Shown here piece by piece: positions 16,486 through 25,202 of a stretch of DNA of 64,000 nt. The position numbers were made by a program, and so were the translations under genes. The stretch lies in the NCBI RefSeq assembly GCF_001667885.1, contig NZ_LZJW01000075.1, positions 124,001 to 188,000 of the forward strand, given 5' to 3'. Within the stretch, counting starts at the first letter, position 1. The number at the start of each line of letters is the position of its first letter. The DNA comes from Mycobacterium scrofulaceum. GTDB lineage: Bacteria > Actinomycetota > Actinomycetes > Mycobacteriales > Mycobacteriaceae. The notes beneath the pieces are model-generated. The model saw nothing but the letters and a program-made list of their open reading frames with translations. It had not been told where the DNA came from and did no database searches.

Positions 16486-17253
16486 GTGATAAGCTCCTTC
16501 TCCGTGCACGATCCGGAGGGCCCTGGCGCCGAGCCTTGCGATGACTCCGGCGCCGCGCTCCCCGTCGCGGAAGTAGACCCGGACGACGAAGTTGCCAAGG
16601 CTGAAGCGCGCGCCGCGGCGGCTCGGGCGCGCCTGGAAAGCCTGCGCGGGGCAGCCGAAACCGGGGACGCCAAGGACGACGCCCACGACGTCGAGCAGCG
16701 ATCCGCAACGTCCACCCGGAAGCGGTTACGTTTGTCGCGGCGACCCAGGCGGCCACGGTGGCTACGGCGCCCAGGGCGGAAGACCGTAGCCGCCGGCATC
16801 GGCATCGTTCTCTTCTCCACTTCTCTCGCCGCGAGCGGCTACATGCTGTGGCAGCATCACGCCGCGTTGCATAATCGCCAACTCGCCGCGGAGTTCAGTG
16901 CAGCCGCCCGGCAAGGGATTACGGCCTTCATGTCGATTGACCCCGATCATGCCAAGGAGAGTGTCCAGCGCGCCATCGATGCCTCCACGGGCGACCAGAA
17001 GGACCAGCTCTCCGTGCTGTCGCCCCTGATGGTCAAGAGGGTCGAGGAGACTAAGGTCGGCGCCAAGGTCACCATCGAAGCCGTCGCCGTCCAGTCGTTT
17101 GGCGACAATTCCGGAGTAGTGCTTGTGGCGGCGAAAACCGATCCCATTGGGCCGGATACCGCCAAACCGCCGCCCGCCTTGTTTCGGCTCAGCGTCAATA
17201 TGGACCGCGACGGCGGCCAGCTCAAGATGTCGAAAGTTGAATTCGTGCGATGA
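16486..17253 (+). CDS. Mce-associated membrane protein (first of pair)
   Basis: A 255-residue protein with an acidic, alanine-rich cytoplasmic N-terminus (EVAKAEARAAAARARLESL, helical), a basic stretch (RKRLRLSRRPRRPR), one membrane helix (AAGIGIVLFSTSLAASGYMLW) and an extracytoplasmic domain of the Mas/SnoaL-like NTF2 type. It resembles the 34477 protein throughout, including AAARQGI...SIDPDHAKESVQRAID. The start is GTG 16486 or GTG 16504. The first is preferred because it keeps the same distance from the GTGAGAGGTA element as the paralogue. Such proteins assist Mce importers. The stop overlaps the next gene (ATGA). Confidence 0.82.
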   Translation: MISSFSVHDPEGPGAEPCDDSGAALPVAEVDPDDEVAKAEARAAAARARLESLRGAAETGDAKDDAHDVEQRSATSTRKRLRLSRRPRRPRWLRRPGRKTVAAGIGIVLFSTSLAASGYMLWQHHAALHNRQLAAEFSAAARQGITAFMSIDPDHAKESVQRAIDASTGDQKDQLSVLSPLMVKRVEETKVGAKVTIEAVAVQSFGDNSGVVLVAAKTDPIGPDTAKPPPALFRLSVNMDRDGGQLKMSKVEFVR

Positions 17254-17891
17254 CTGTCGAACCCGGCTCGCCGCCGGACGGGACCGCAGAGTCGATTGAT
17301 GGCGCCCATACTTCACCCGACGACGAGGACGGACTGGCGCCCGCAGGAGTGGGATCGGCGCGCTTGCACCGGCTGGCGGAGGCCCGGCGCAGGGCCCGCC
17401 GGTATTCGGCAAGGTGGCGTTCGATCGCCGCGACTACGTTGGTTGTTGCCGCACTGGGAGTCGCTGCCGGCGTGTACTTTATCGTGTACCGGCCGGATCA
17501 GCAGGTCGCCGATGTGGCGGCGCACCGGGCGATCCAGGCAGCGTCAGATGGCGCCGTGGCGGTGTTGTCGTATTCCTATGAGCATTTGAACCGCGATTTC
17601 AGCAACGCGAAGTCACATCTCACCGGCGACCTTCTGGCGTATTACAGCAAATTCAGCGATGATGTCGTCGCGCCGACGGCGCAGAAGGGACAACTGACGG
17701 CGTCGGCCAAAGTAGTTCGGGCCGCAGTCTCGGAATTGCATCCCGATTCGGCCGTCGTGCTGGTTTTCGTTGACCAGACGACGAAAAGCGAGCAAAAGAA
17801 GGATCCCGAAAACACGCAGAGTAGCGTCCTGGTCACGCTGTCGAAAGTCAACGGCTCCTGGCTGATCGCGAAATTCGACCCGGCCGGATGA
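17250..17891 (+). CDS. Mce-associated membrane protein (second of pair)
   Basis: A 213-residue protein with a hydrophilic N-terminus, one membrane helix (AATTLVVAALGVAAGVYFIVY) and an NTF2-like outer domain. Diagnostic segments are LSYSYEHLNRDFSNAKSHLTGD, VSELHPDSAVVLVFVDQTT and NGSWLIAKFDP, which are repeated almost word for word in the 35334 protein. Coupled to the gene before it by ATGA. It is convergent with the mce operon, not part of it. Probably an extracytoplasmic accessory subunit for Mce complexes. Confidence 0.83.
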   Translation: MTVEPGSPPDGTAESIDGAHTSPDDEDGLAPAGVGSARLHRLAEARRRARRYSARWRSIAATTLVVAALGVAAGVYFIVYRPDQQVADVAAHRAIQAASDGAVAVLSYSYEHLNRDFSNAKSHLTGDLLAYYSKFSDDVVAPTAQKGQLTASAKVVRAAVSELHPDSAVVLVFVDQTTKSEQKKDPENTQSSVLVTLSKVNGSWLIAKFDPAG

Positions 17892-18022
17892 GCGCTGCTG
17901 ATCTTGCGTTAAGAGTTAACCGGCGGCCCGAAGCGGTGTAACGTCATCGCTCAAGAGCGCCGCAACCGACGGCGAAAAGGTGCCACAGGCACTCTCGGAT
18001 TACCCGGTTCGAGGAGCAGCCG

Positions 18023-18544
18023 ATGCGTCCAGCGAAAACACTCAGCACTGCAACGCTGGTGGCTCTCACCGCCTTCGGCGGTCTGAGCACTGCATCCACG
18101 GCCAAGGCTATAACCAAGGAAGACGTGGCGATCAATGGGACTTACCGCGCCACGTCCATCGGCGACTGGGCCCAGAGAAATGACCAGTACTTCGGCGAAC
18201 CGACCGTCTACCAAGTATGGACCATCAACTCGACGTGCGAAACCACCCAGGAGTGCCATGGCACGGTCACGAGCGACCAGGGTTGGAGCGCGCCCCTGTA
18301 TATGAACGATGGTCAGATGTGGAAGGTGAAACGCGAAGTGCCGAACTGGGAACGGTGTGAAGATGGCACCGCGTTCCCCGGGATGCAGGCCTTCTTTTTC
18401 TACCCGGTGAACGACAATGGTGGATTCCAAATCGGGTCGCGCGTCTTCTCGGGCAAGGACAAGACCGTCGGCCCAAGCGGCGCCTGCGGGCAGAACAATT
18501 GGCTTGATATCACGATGCCGTTGCGCCTGGATCAGCTCTCCTGA
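18023..18544 (+). CDS. Secreted protein of the mce-adjacent Rv3491-like family
   Basis: A 173-residue exported protein with a signal peptide ending STAKA and a mature start ITKEDVAINGTYRATSIGDWA. The motifs YQVWTINSTCETTQECHGTV and SDQGWSAPLYMNDGQMW are recalled from the secreted protein next to mce4 in M. tuberculosis (Rv3491). Several cysteines suggest disulfides. It has a GAGGAG ribosome site and is convergent with mceF. The function of the family is not known; its repeated presence beside mce operons suggests an envelope role in import. Confidence 0.75.
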   Translation: MRPAKTLSTATLVALTAFGGLSTASTAKAITKEDVAINGTYRATSIGDWAQRNDQYFGEPTVYQVWTINSTCETTQECHGTVTSDQGWSAPLYMNDGQMWKVKREVPNWERCEDGTAFPGMQAFFFYPVNDNGGFQIGSRVFSGKDKTVGPSGACGQNNWLDITMPLRLDQLS

Positions 18545-18599
18545 CCGGGCGGTCGTAGCCGCAGGCCAGCCCTGCTGACCGCTTCATGTCGGGGCGAAT

Positions 18600-20357
18600 T
18601 CAGGTGGGGAGCATGTCCTTCCACGTCCTGGGCGCTTTCGGAGCAACGAGGTCCGACTGCTGATACAGCTTCCCATCCGGGCCGACATAACGACCGGTGC
18701 GCGGATCGTACTTTGCCACCACGACCGAGGGCGCGGGTTTAGATGCCTTGGCTCCGAACGAGCTTGGCGCAGCCTGGGGTCCTCCGCCGCCAGCTGTGTC
18801 TGCCGGTGCCGGATCGGAAGGAACGGGCGGGGCCGGCGGCGGTGCTGGCGCAGCGGGCGGTGCGGGAAGCTCTCCGGGCGCAGGGACGTCGAGTGGCGCG
18901 AAGGGCGGAAGGTCCGCCGACATTCTCGACATGGGCGCTAGCGCAGGGGGTCCGGACGAAGGCATGGGCGGTACAGCAGCTCCCACCGTGCCCGGTGGGG
19001 GATTTTCGCCCCGGGGCCCCGCGGGTGAGCCGCGTGGCACCGCCCCGGGCGGCAGCGGCGTGCCCTCGACTGGGCCGAAAATCCTGTCGTTGGTGGTGAT
19101 CCGGTCATCGGGCGGGACGCCCTGGGCTAGTAGATTCGGATCCAGCGGATAGGGACCGAGGGCGTGCTGGCGCATCGCCAGCGGCATGAACGGCTTGTCG
19201 CTGTTACAGATTTCGACGGTCGGCGCCCGCTTACCCGGGTGACCCATGCAGGGGTAGTTGCGGGCGCCGCGAACCGCGATCGGTGAATCCTGCGGGAGTT
19301 TGCAATACAACCCGTCCGGTGTGTCGATGTCGGTGAGGTCGTCCGGGGATCGCCATGTGTTGGGCGGCATGAAGCCGACCGTGCAGATGGGTGGATCCTC
19401 GACCGTGGCTGCGAAGTCACCGTAAGCCCTACCGTCGGGGTGGTTCTCACCCGCAGCGGCCTGCTCGATTGCGACGCCCGACGGAAGCAATACGAGCAGC
19501 TGCTCGATCGAGGGATGGTAGGTGACGCCGATCTGGCCGATGGTGGTGAGGTTGGCAAGCAACACCGGCAGCGTCGGTTTGATTTGTTCGAGGAGCCGGG
19601 ATGCTTCGTTCGCAGTCTCCGGACCCGTTTGCAGGATGGTGCGGAAGTGAGAATCGTTGGTCACCAGCGTATCCGAAATGCCCGCGAAGCTACGCGCCCA
19701 CGTTCTTATCGAATCGAGGGTGCGCGCCTGGGTGTCCAGCAGCGGCCCGGTGTCTTCGGTGAGGGCCCGGGTGCGATCGACCACGCCGTTGGCGTCGCGG
19801 GACAACGTCTGTGAGGAGTCGAGCAGTGACCCCAGGTCGTAACCGGAACCGTTGAAGCCCTGGAACGACTCGTCGAGTAATTGGCCGAGTTTGGTCTTCG
19901 GGATGCTCTGGACCAACGCATTGACCTGCTCGAGCATTGGGGCGACCGGTTGCGGAATTGTCGTGTCGCGCACGGCAATAACCGAGCCGTCGTGCAGGTA
20001 GGGCGGCGAGTCGGTTCTGGGCCGAAGGTCCACGTACTGTTCACCCACCGCGGAGACACTGAGCACCTCGGCGGTCAAGTCCGCCGGGACCTTGGGTGAA
20101 GTGCTAAGCGACAGCGTCGCTTTGGCGCCGGTCGGCGTCAATCCCACGGCGGTGACCTTGCCGAGCTGAACTCCACGATAGGTCACGTTGGAGAACCGAT
20201 ACAGGCCGCCGGTGGCCGGCAGCTCCAGCGTCACCGTCATCCGACCGATGCCCAGTAGCGTCGGCGCTTGGATGTAGAACAGGACCATCGCGATCACGCC
20301 AATGGTCCCGGCGATCGCGAAGATCGCCAGCTGGATCCGAACGAAGCGCGTCAGCAT
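18600..20357 (-). CDS. mceF: Mce-family protein MceF (last gene of the mce operon)
   Basis: A 585-residue Mce protein: an N-terminal membrane helix (IQLAIFAIAGTIGVIAMVLFYI), the MlaD-like Mce beta domain (GGLYRFSNVTYRGVQLGKVTAV), then a long helical domain, which in the known Mce complex forms a needle-like channel. The C-terminal third, from about residue 400, is rich in Pro, Ala and Gly and ends with the short conserved block YDPRTGRYVGPDGKLYQQSDL. Its ATG follows the mceE stop directly with no gap. The Mce complex imports lipids or sterols across the envelope; the substrate here is unknown. Confidence 0.93.
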   Translation of the reverse strand: MLTRFVRIQLAIFAIAGTIGVIAMVLFYIQAPTLLGIGRMTVTLELPATGGLYRFSNVTYRGVQLGKVTAVGLTPTGAKATLSLSTSPKVPADLTAEVLSVSAVGEQYVDLRPRTDSPPYLHDGSVIAVRDTTIPQPVAPMLEQVNALVQSIPKTKLGQLLDESFQGFNGSGYDLGSLLDSSQTLSRDANGVVDRTRALTEDTGPLLDTQARTLDSIRTWARSFAGISDTLVTNDSHFRTILQTGPETANEASRLLEQIKPTLPVLLANLTTIGQIGVTYHPSIEQLLVLLPSGVAIEQAAAGENHPDGRAYGDFAATVEDPPICTVGFMPPNTWRSPDDLTDIDTPDGLYCKLPQDSPIAVRGARNYPCMGHPGKRAPTVEICNSDKPFMPLAMRQHALGPYPLDPNLLAQGVPPDDRITTNDRIFGPVEGTPLPPGAVPRGSPAGPRGENPPPGTVGAAVPPMPSSGPPALAPMSRMSADLPPFAPLDVPAPGELPAPPAAPAPPPAPPVPSDPAPADTAGGGGPQAAPSSFGAKASKPAPSVVVAKYDPRTGRYVGPDGKLYQQSDLVAPKAPRTWKDMLPT

Positions 20358-21650
20358 CTAACCACCGGCTCCCGTTCCAGGCGCCTCTGCGGGCGCCGGC
20401 GTCTGACCAGGACCCGCGTCGGGCGGCGGGGCCGCAGCCGGCGGAGGTCCGGGTAGCGGTCCATAGTTCCCCAGCCCCGGTCCGGGTACCGCACCCGGCG
20501 GTGGCGGGGGCAGCGGTAATGCATTGGGATCGATCCACGGCGGCCGTAGCGGGTTATGCAGCGGATCGAGTGTGTAATTCAGGCGATACGGGTCCCCGGG
20601 CACCGGCGGCTCGGGCATATCCAGCTGTCCCCAGTGGGTGCCCAGGAACAAGCCCCTCTTAAGCCGGGGAATCGTCAGGTCGAAATCGAAATGCAGGTTG
20701 AAGAAGTCGCCTCGTACCGCTCGGTCGACGAAGTTCTGCGTGAACGGGAACACGAACGACCCCGCGATGGCCGCGCCGAACTCCGGCCCGACGTCGGCGA
20801 GCGCCTTGATGGTCGGCTCCAGGTTTTTGAGGTTCGTGACCAGATCGGCCTGCGCATCGTTGATCAGCCTGTTGGCGGTGTTGCTGAACACGCGGAGGTG
20901 GTCCAGGGCGGCCGTCAGACGAGGCCGCTCCCTGGTCAACACCTCGAGCGCCGGCGGTATTTTACGCAGCGCATCGGTAAGAACGTCGCGTTGGTCGGCG
21001 AACGTTGCCGACAGCCGATTCAGCGCCTGGATGGAGGCGACGATGTCGTCGCGCTGGTCGTCCAAAGTCCCGACGAACGTGTCCAGGCGGGTAATCAAAT
21101 CACGCACGGCGCCCTCGTGCCCGGACAGGGCGGCCGAGAAGTTGTGGATGACCTCCCCGATCTGTCCTAGTCCACCGCCGTTGACGACCGCGCCCAGCGA
21201 CGACAGCGTCTGCTCGGTCGACGGGTAGGCCGATGACCGACTCAGCGGGATGGTGGCGCCCGGCAGCAGCCGTCCGCTTCCCTGCTGACCCGGCGGAGTA
21301 TTGAGCTCCACATGCATCGAGCCCAGCAGGCTCGTCTGACCGACGGTGGCCACCACATTGGCTGGGACCACCACATCGCGCTTGACCGAGATCTCGACGT
21401 CCGCGTGCCAGCCTTGCACCTTCATCGCACCGACACTGCCGACGACGACGTCATCGATCATCACCGGCGAATTCGACTCCATCGTACCGACATTCGGAAG
21501 TTCGACGTGGTAGATGTTGGCTCCGGGCCCGCGTCCGACCGCGCCGGGCAGCGGTAACGAATTCAGGCCGTGGAATGCGCATCCCGTGGCCGTCACCACC
21601 ACGCAACATCCGGTGGCGAATACCCGCTTGGCCGCAACCCGCGCGCTCAT
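20358..21650 (-). CDS. mceE: Mce-family lipoprotein MceE (LprN-like)
   Basis: A 430-residue Mce protein exported as a lipoprotein. The signal FATGCCVVVTATGC carries the lipobox TATGC with the modified cysteine at residue 24, as is usual for MceE. The Mce domain follows (YHVELPNVGTMESNSPVMIDDVVVGSVG), then coiled or helical repeats and a proline-rich tail after residue 380. The start codon overlaps the mceD stop (ATGA). It would cap or tether the Mce hexamer in the periplasm. Confidence 0.93.
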   Translation of the reverse strand: MSARVAAKRVFATGCCVVVTATGCAFHGLNSLPLPGAVGRGPGANIYHVELPNVGTMESNSPVMIDDVVVGSVGAMKVQGWHADVEISVKRDVVVPANVVATVGQTSLLGSMHVELNTPPGQQGSGRLLPGATIPLSRSSAYPSTEQTLSSLGAVVNGGGLGQIGEVIHNFSAALSGHEGAVRDLITRLDTFVGTLDDQRDDIVASIQALNRLSATFADQRDVLTDALRKIPPALEVLTRERPRLTAALDHLRVFSNTANRLINDAQADLVTNLKNLEPTIKALADVGPEFGAAIAGSFVFPFTQNFVDRAVRGDFFNLHFDFDLTIPRLKRGLFLGTHWGQLDMPEPPVPGDPYRLNYTLDPLHNPLRPPWIDPNALPLPPPPPGAVPGPGLGNYGPLPGPPPAAAPPPDAGPGQTPAPAEAPGTGAGG

Positions 21651-23065
21651 TGTTGTGGCCCTCCGTCTGGCAGCAGCATGCCCGACACGCTGGGCGCCGG
21701 CGGTGGTAGCACCGGGGTCGACGGTGGCGGCGGCAGCGGCATCGCCGCGCCCGGTATCCGCTCCGGCGGCACCGCCCCCGGGGGACCGACCGGATCGCCC
21801 GGCAGCCCGGTGTAGGCCGACACCGCGGGCGGGATCTCGGGCGGTCCGGGTTTCGGACCCTCGCCGCCGGGCGCCAGGCGCTGTTCGGTGTAGAGAACCT
21901 TGGACGGGTCAATCGACTTGTGTAGGAACGGGTTGATGGGAATGGGCGAGTTATTCCAGCTGGTCTGCCGCAGTCCGGGTCCGAGGAACAGCGAGCACAG
22001 CTTGCCGGATTCGACCGCCGTGATGTTCTCGATGGCGCCGATTTGCGTGCAGCCCGGTACGGACAGCAGAACCTGACCGCCCCATGTCGGATTCGCCGCA
22101 TTCATTAGCCCGAATCCCCCGATGATCGTTCCGGTGTCGGCGTTGTAGTCGTTGAAGAAGTTGCCGAACGCGTTCGGCGCCGCGTGCAGGATGTTTTCCA
22201 GGGCCATGTGGTGATCGACCAGGTTCTGCGTGACATCGGCCAGCCTGGCGATTTGCTCGCTGGTCTGGTTGCGAGTCCCGGCGATGAATCGCTGCACCTC
22301 GCCGACCGCCGTCGAGAGATCGGTCAAAGCCGCGTCCAGTTCGGATTTGCTGTCATTGACCACACTGGTGAGCGTGGCCAGGCGGTCATTGAACTGCACG
22401 AGCTGGACGTTGCTGTCGCGCAGCGCGCCGACAAAGGTCTGCAGGTTTTTGATGATGTCGACGATGTTGCCGCTGCCGTTGGCGAGGATCCGGCCCACGC
22501 CCGACAATTGACCGAGCGTCTGGCGCAGCTTGTCGCCGTTGCCGTCGAGCGCATTGGCGGCGCTGTCGATGAATCGGCCCACCGACGTGCCCGATACTCC
22601 GCTCTTGGGCCCCAAATCCGTTGCCAGCCGCATCAACTGGGTTTTGACCTCGTCCCACTCAACCGGCACCGCGGTCCGTTCAATCGGGATGACCGCCCCG
22701 TCGCGCATCACCGGCCCACTGTCGCGATAAGCCGGCGTGAGCTGGACGTAGCGGGCAGCCACCAGATTCGGGGCCACGATAACGGCCTTCGCGTCGGCCG
22801 GGATGGGCACGCCGCGGTCGACCGTGAGGACCATCTTGGCCTGGGTGCCTTGCGGCGCAATGGACTTGATGCTGCCGACTTTGACGCCCGAGACCCGTAC
22901 CTCGTCATGGGGATAGATCGCGGTGGCGGTGGTGAAGTAGGCGGTGATCGTTCGTGGGCCGAAAAACGTATTACGGACGAGCACGGCGGCGGCGGCAATT
23001 GTCAGCCCGACCAAGACAACCGCCGTGACGGCCGCCAGCCGCTTGCGCGGAATCCGGGAGGTCAT
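21647..23065 (-). CDS. mceD: Mce-family protein MceD
   Basis: A 472-residue Mce protein with an N-terminal helix (LAAVTAVVLVGLTIAAAAVLV), the Mce domain containing YPHDEVRVSGVKVGSIKSI, and a long helical region. The last 60 residues are Pro/Gly rich. The start at ATG 23065 was chosen because it overlaps the mceC stop (ATGA) and gives the usual Mce N-terminus; an upstream in-frame ATG exists. One of six different Mce subunits expected to form a hetero-hexamer. Confidence 0.92.
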   Translation of the reverse strand: MTSRIPRKRLAAVTAVVLVGLTIAAAAVLVRNTFFGPRTITAYFTTATAIYPHDEVRVSGVKVGSIKSIAPQGTQAKMVLTVDRGVPIPADAKAVIVAPNLVAARYVQLTPAYRDSGPVMRDGAVIPIERTAVPVEWDEVKTQLMRLATDLGPKSGVSGTSVGRFIDSAANALDGNGDKLRQTLGQLSGVGRILANGSGNIVDIIKNLQTFVGALRDSNVQLVQFNDRLATLTSVVNDSKSELDAALTDLSTAVGEVQRFIAGTRNQTSEQIARLADVTQNLVDHHMALENILHAAPNAFGNFFNDYNADTGTIIGGFGLMNAANPTWGGQVLLSVPGCTQIGAIENITAVESGKLCSLFLGPGLRQTSWNNSPIPINPFLHKSIDPSKVLYTEQRLAPGGEGPKPGPPEIPPAVSAYTGLPGDPVGPPGAVPPERIPGAAMPLPPPPSTPVLPPPAPSVSGMLLPDGGPQQ

Positions 23066-24180
23066 TGTGATCCCCCGATCCGTCCGCCCAACGTGCAGCC
23101 AGGGCACTGCGGAATGGAGTTGTACGGCCAGGGGGTCAGCGCCCGAGGCACCGGTGACGGGAAGCCCGGACCCTTTGAAGTATCGAAGGTGCGGAATCCC
23201 CAGAGGTAGTCGAAGAACTCCTGGAAAAGTTGCGGGACAAGGAAGTTCGGGACGAACGCCTGGTAGGCGTACATACCGGAGATGGCCTCACCGACCGTGA
23301 TCTGGAATTTGGCGAGGCCCGGCAGCGCCTTGCCGATGTTGTCGCGGTTCTTTTCCAAGACCGCGAGGACCCTGTTCAGCCTCTCCAGCGTTGGCGCCAA
23401 GGTGCTTTCGTTGTCGTGCACCAAGCCCGTCAGCTGCTTGGCCACGACCGAGGTGTTGGCCAGCAGGTCCACGATCTCTTGCCGGCGTGCGACCAGCACT
23501 TGGAGCAGGGAATCGGAGTTGAGGATGAGCTTGTTGACCTGCATGCTGCGTTCGGAAAGTATCCCTGTGACATCACTGGCACTCTTGAATAACTCGCCCA
23601 GGTTCTTGTTGCGGCTGTTGAGGGTTCGCGATAGCCGGGTGAGCGCGTCGAAGGCCGGCCCCATTTGGGGTGCGATCTGGTCGAGCGTTGCCGCCAGCGT
23701 GTCCAACGACTGATTCAGCGCGGCGGTGTTGGTGCCGGCCGTATCCGACGTGAAGTCGCTGACCGCTTCCGTCAGCGAGTACGGAGAAGAGGTGCGCGAG
23801 ACGGGGATAAGAGCCATCGGGTGCATCGTGCCGGTGCCGGCGGACTCCACCGTCAGCATGCGCTCGCCCAGTAGCGTGCCCGTGCGGATGTGGGCGGACG
23901 TTTCCGAGCCGAGCAGGACGTCGCCCTTCATCGCGAACGTCACGAGAGCGTCGCCGTGCCGCAGCTTCACATCCGACACCGTGCCGACCTTCATCCCCGA
24001 CACGATTACCGGATTGCCCTTCGCAAGGCCGCCGGCTTCGGTGAACAGCGCCTGGTACCTGACCATCGTCGCCCATTGGATGAATCGGTCCGGTGACAGG
24101 CCGACCAGGATGACCATCACCGCCAGGATGACGCCGATGAAGCCAGGCTTCACGAGCTGAGCTCCGCGATACTTGAGCAT
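23062..24180 (-). CDS. mceC: Mce-family protein MceC
   Basis: A 372-residue Mce protein. The N-terminal helix PGFIGVILAVMVILVGL precedes the Mce domain with GLAKGNPVIVSGMKVGTVSDV, then a helical domain with heptad-like repeats (FKSASDVTGILSERSMQVNKL). The C-terminus ends CPGCTLGGRIGGSQ with two cysteines. The ATG at 24180 overlaps the mceB stop by one base (TGATG). Part of the importer operon 28154-18600. Confidence 0.92.
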   Translation of the reverse strand: MLKYRGAQLVKPGFIGVILAVMVILVGLSPDRFIQWATMVRYQALFTEAGGLAKGNPVIVSGMKVGTVSDVKLRHGDALVTFAMKGDVLLGSETSAHIRTGTLLGERMLTVESAGTGTMHPMALIPVSRTSSPYSLTEAVSDFTSDTAGTNTAALNQSLDTLAATLDQIAPQMGPAFDALTRLSRTLNSRNKNLGELFKSASDVTGILSERSMQVNKLILNSDSLLQVLVARRQEIVDLLANTSVVAKQLTGLVHDNESTLAPTLERLNRVLAVLEKNRDNIGKALPGLAKFQITVGEAISGMYAYQAFVPNFLVPQLFQEFFDYLWGFRTFDTSKGPGFPSPVPRALTPWPYNSIPQCPGCTLGGRIGGSQ

Positions 24181-25202
24181 CAGGGTTCCGTGCACCTTCC
24201 TGCATCTGACCGATAGATGTTGGCGCGCACTGTCTTACCCGAAAGATCTGTGCCGCGGATCCCGAACTGGCAGAGGTAGTACGGGATGGTGGCGCCGTTC
24301 ACGCCGAGCCGGACCAGCTTGCGGTAGTTCTTCGGCGCCTTCTGAAGTGCGCCGTCGAGGCGGTCCTTGTCGTTATCGAGAATCGGCGCCAGCCGATTCA
24401 GCTGAGCTACTGTGCCAGACAGCGGCGGGCGGGCCTCGGCAAGCAGATCCGCCAATGACGCGGTTCCCTTGTCCAAGGCGTCGATGGCGGAGCCGATCGT
24501 GTCGCGGTCATTCGACAGGCCGCTGACAAGCTGCTCGAGTCGATCGATCGTGCCCGAGAACTGTTTGCCGTCTTTGGAAACCGTGCCGATCACGATGTTG
24601 AGGTTGTCGATCAGTTGCTGGACGGTTTGATCGTTGTCGGCTAGGGCGTTTGAGAACGACGTCGTCTTGGCGAACAGCGAGTCGAGGGTCCCGCCCTGCC
24701 CCTGGAAAACCTGTAACAATCCCGCGGTCAACGCGTTGACGTCACGCGCATTCAGGCCTTGGGTAACGGGTTTGAGTCCACCGAGTAGCAGATCGAGGTC
24801 GAGTGCCGGCGCCGTCCGGTTGACGGGGATCTGCCCGCCGGCCGGCAGCCGCTTGGTCGAGCCCGGGCCATCGACGAGTTCGAGGTAGCGGTCGCCCACC
24901 AGGTTCAGGTAGCGGACCGCCGCCCGGGAGCCCTCCGTCAAGACGATGTTGCGGTCGACGTCGAACTTCACCACGACTTTCTTGTCCGGCTGCAGAGAGA
25001 CGCCGTTGACGGTGCCGACCCGGATCCCGGCGACCCGCACCGACTGCCCCGGCTTGAGACGCGAAACATCGGTGAACACCGCCGAATACCCGTTCGTCGC
25101 ACCCGTCCGGTACTGGCCGAAGATGAAGAACAGGAAGGCGGTGAGCGTCGCCATCACGATCGCGAAGATCGTGAATTTGACCAGCGTGGCGCGCGTTCTC
25201 AT
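24180..25202 (-). CDS. mceB: Mce-family protein MceB
   Basis: A 340-residue Mce protein with one N-terminal helix (FTIFAIVMATLTAFLFFIFGQY), the Mce domain (LKPGQSVRVAGIRVGTVNGV), a long helical part and a conserved C-terminus (YYLCQFGIRGTDLSGKTVRANIYRS) with a CQF cysteine typical of MceB. Coupled to mceA by an ATGA overlap. It is the shortest of the six Mce subunits here, as in other operons. Confidence 0.93.
   Translation of the reverse strand: MRTRATLVKFTIFAIVMATLTAFLFFIFGQYRTGATNGYSAVFTDVSRLKPGQSVRVAGIRVGTVNGVSLQPDKKVVVKFDVDRNIVLTEGSRAAVRYLNLVGDRYLELVDGPGSTKRLPAGGQIPVNRTAPALDLDLLLGGLKPVTQGLNARDVNALTAGLLQVFQGQGGTLDSLFAKTTSFSNALADNDQTVQQLIDNLNIVIGTVSKDGKQFSGTIDRLEQLVSGLSNDRDTIGSAIDALDKGTASLADLLAEARPPLSGTVAQLNRLAPILDNDKDRLDGALQKAPKNYRKLVRLGVNGATIPYYLCQFGIRGTDLSGKTVRANIYRSDAGRCTEP

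Noticed and set aside
18740..18990. Possible tandem repeat DNA in the GC-rich end of mceF
   Set aside because: The pattern reflects a Pro/Ala-rich protein tail with irregular codons; no repeat unit recurs exactly.
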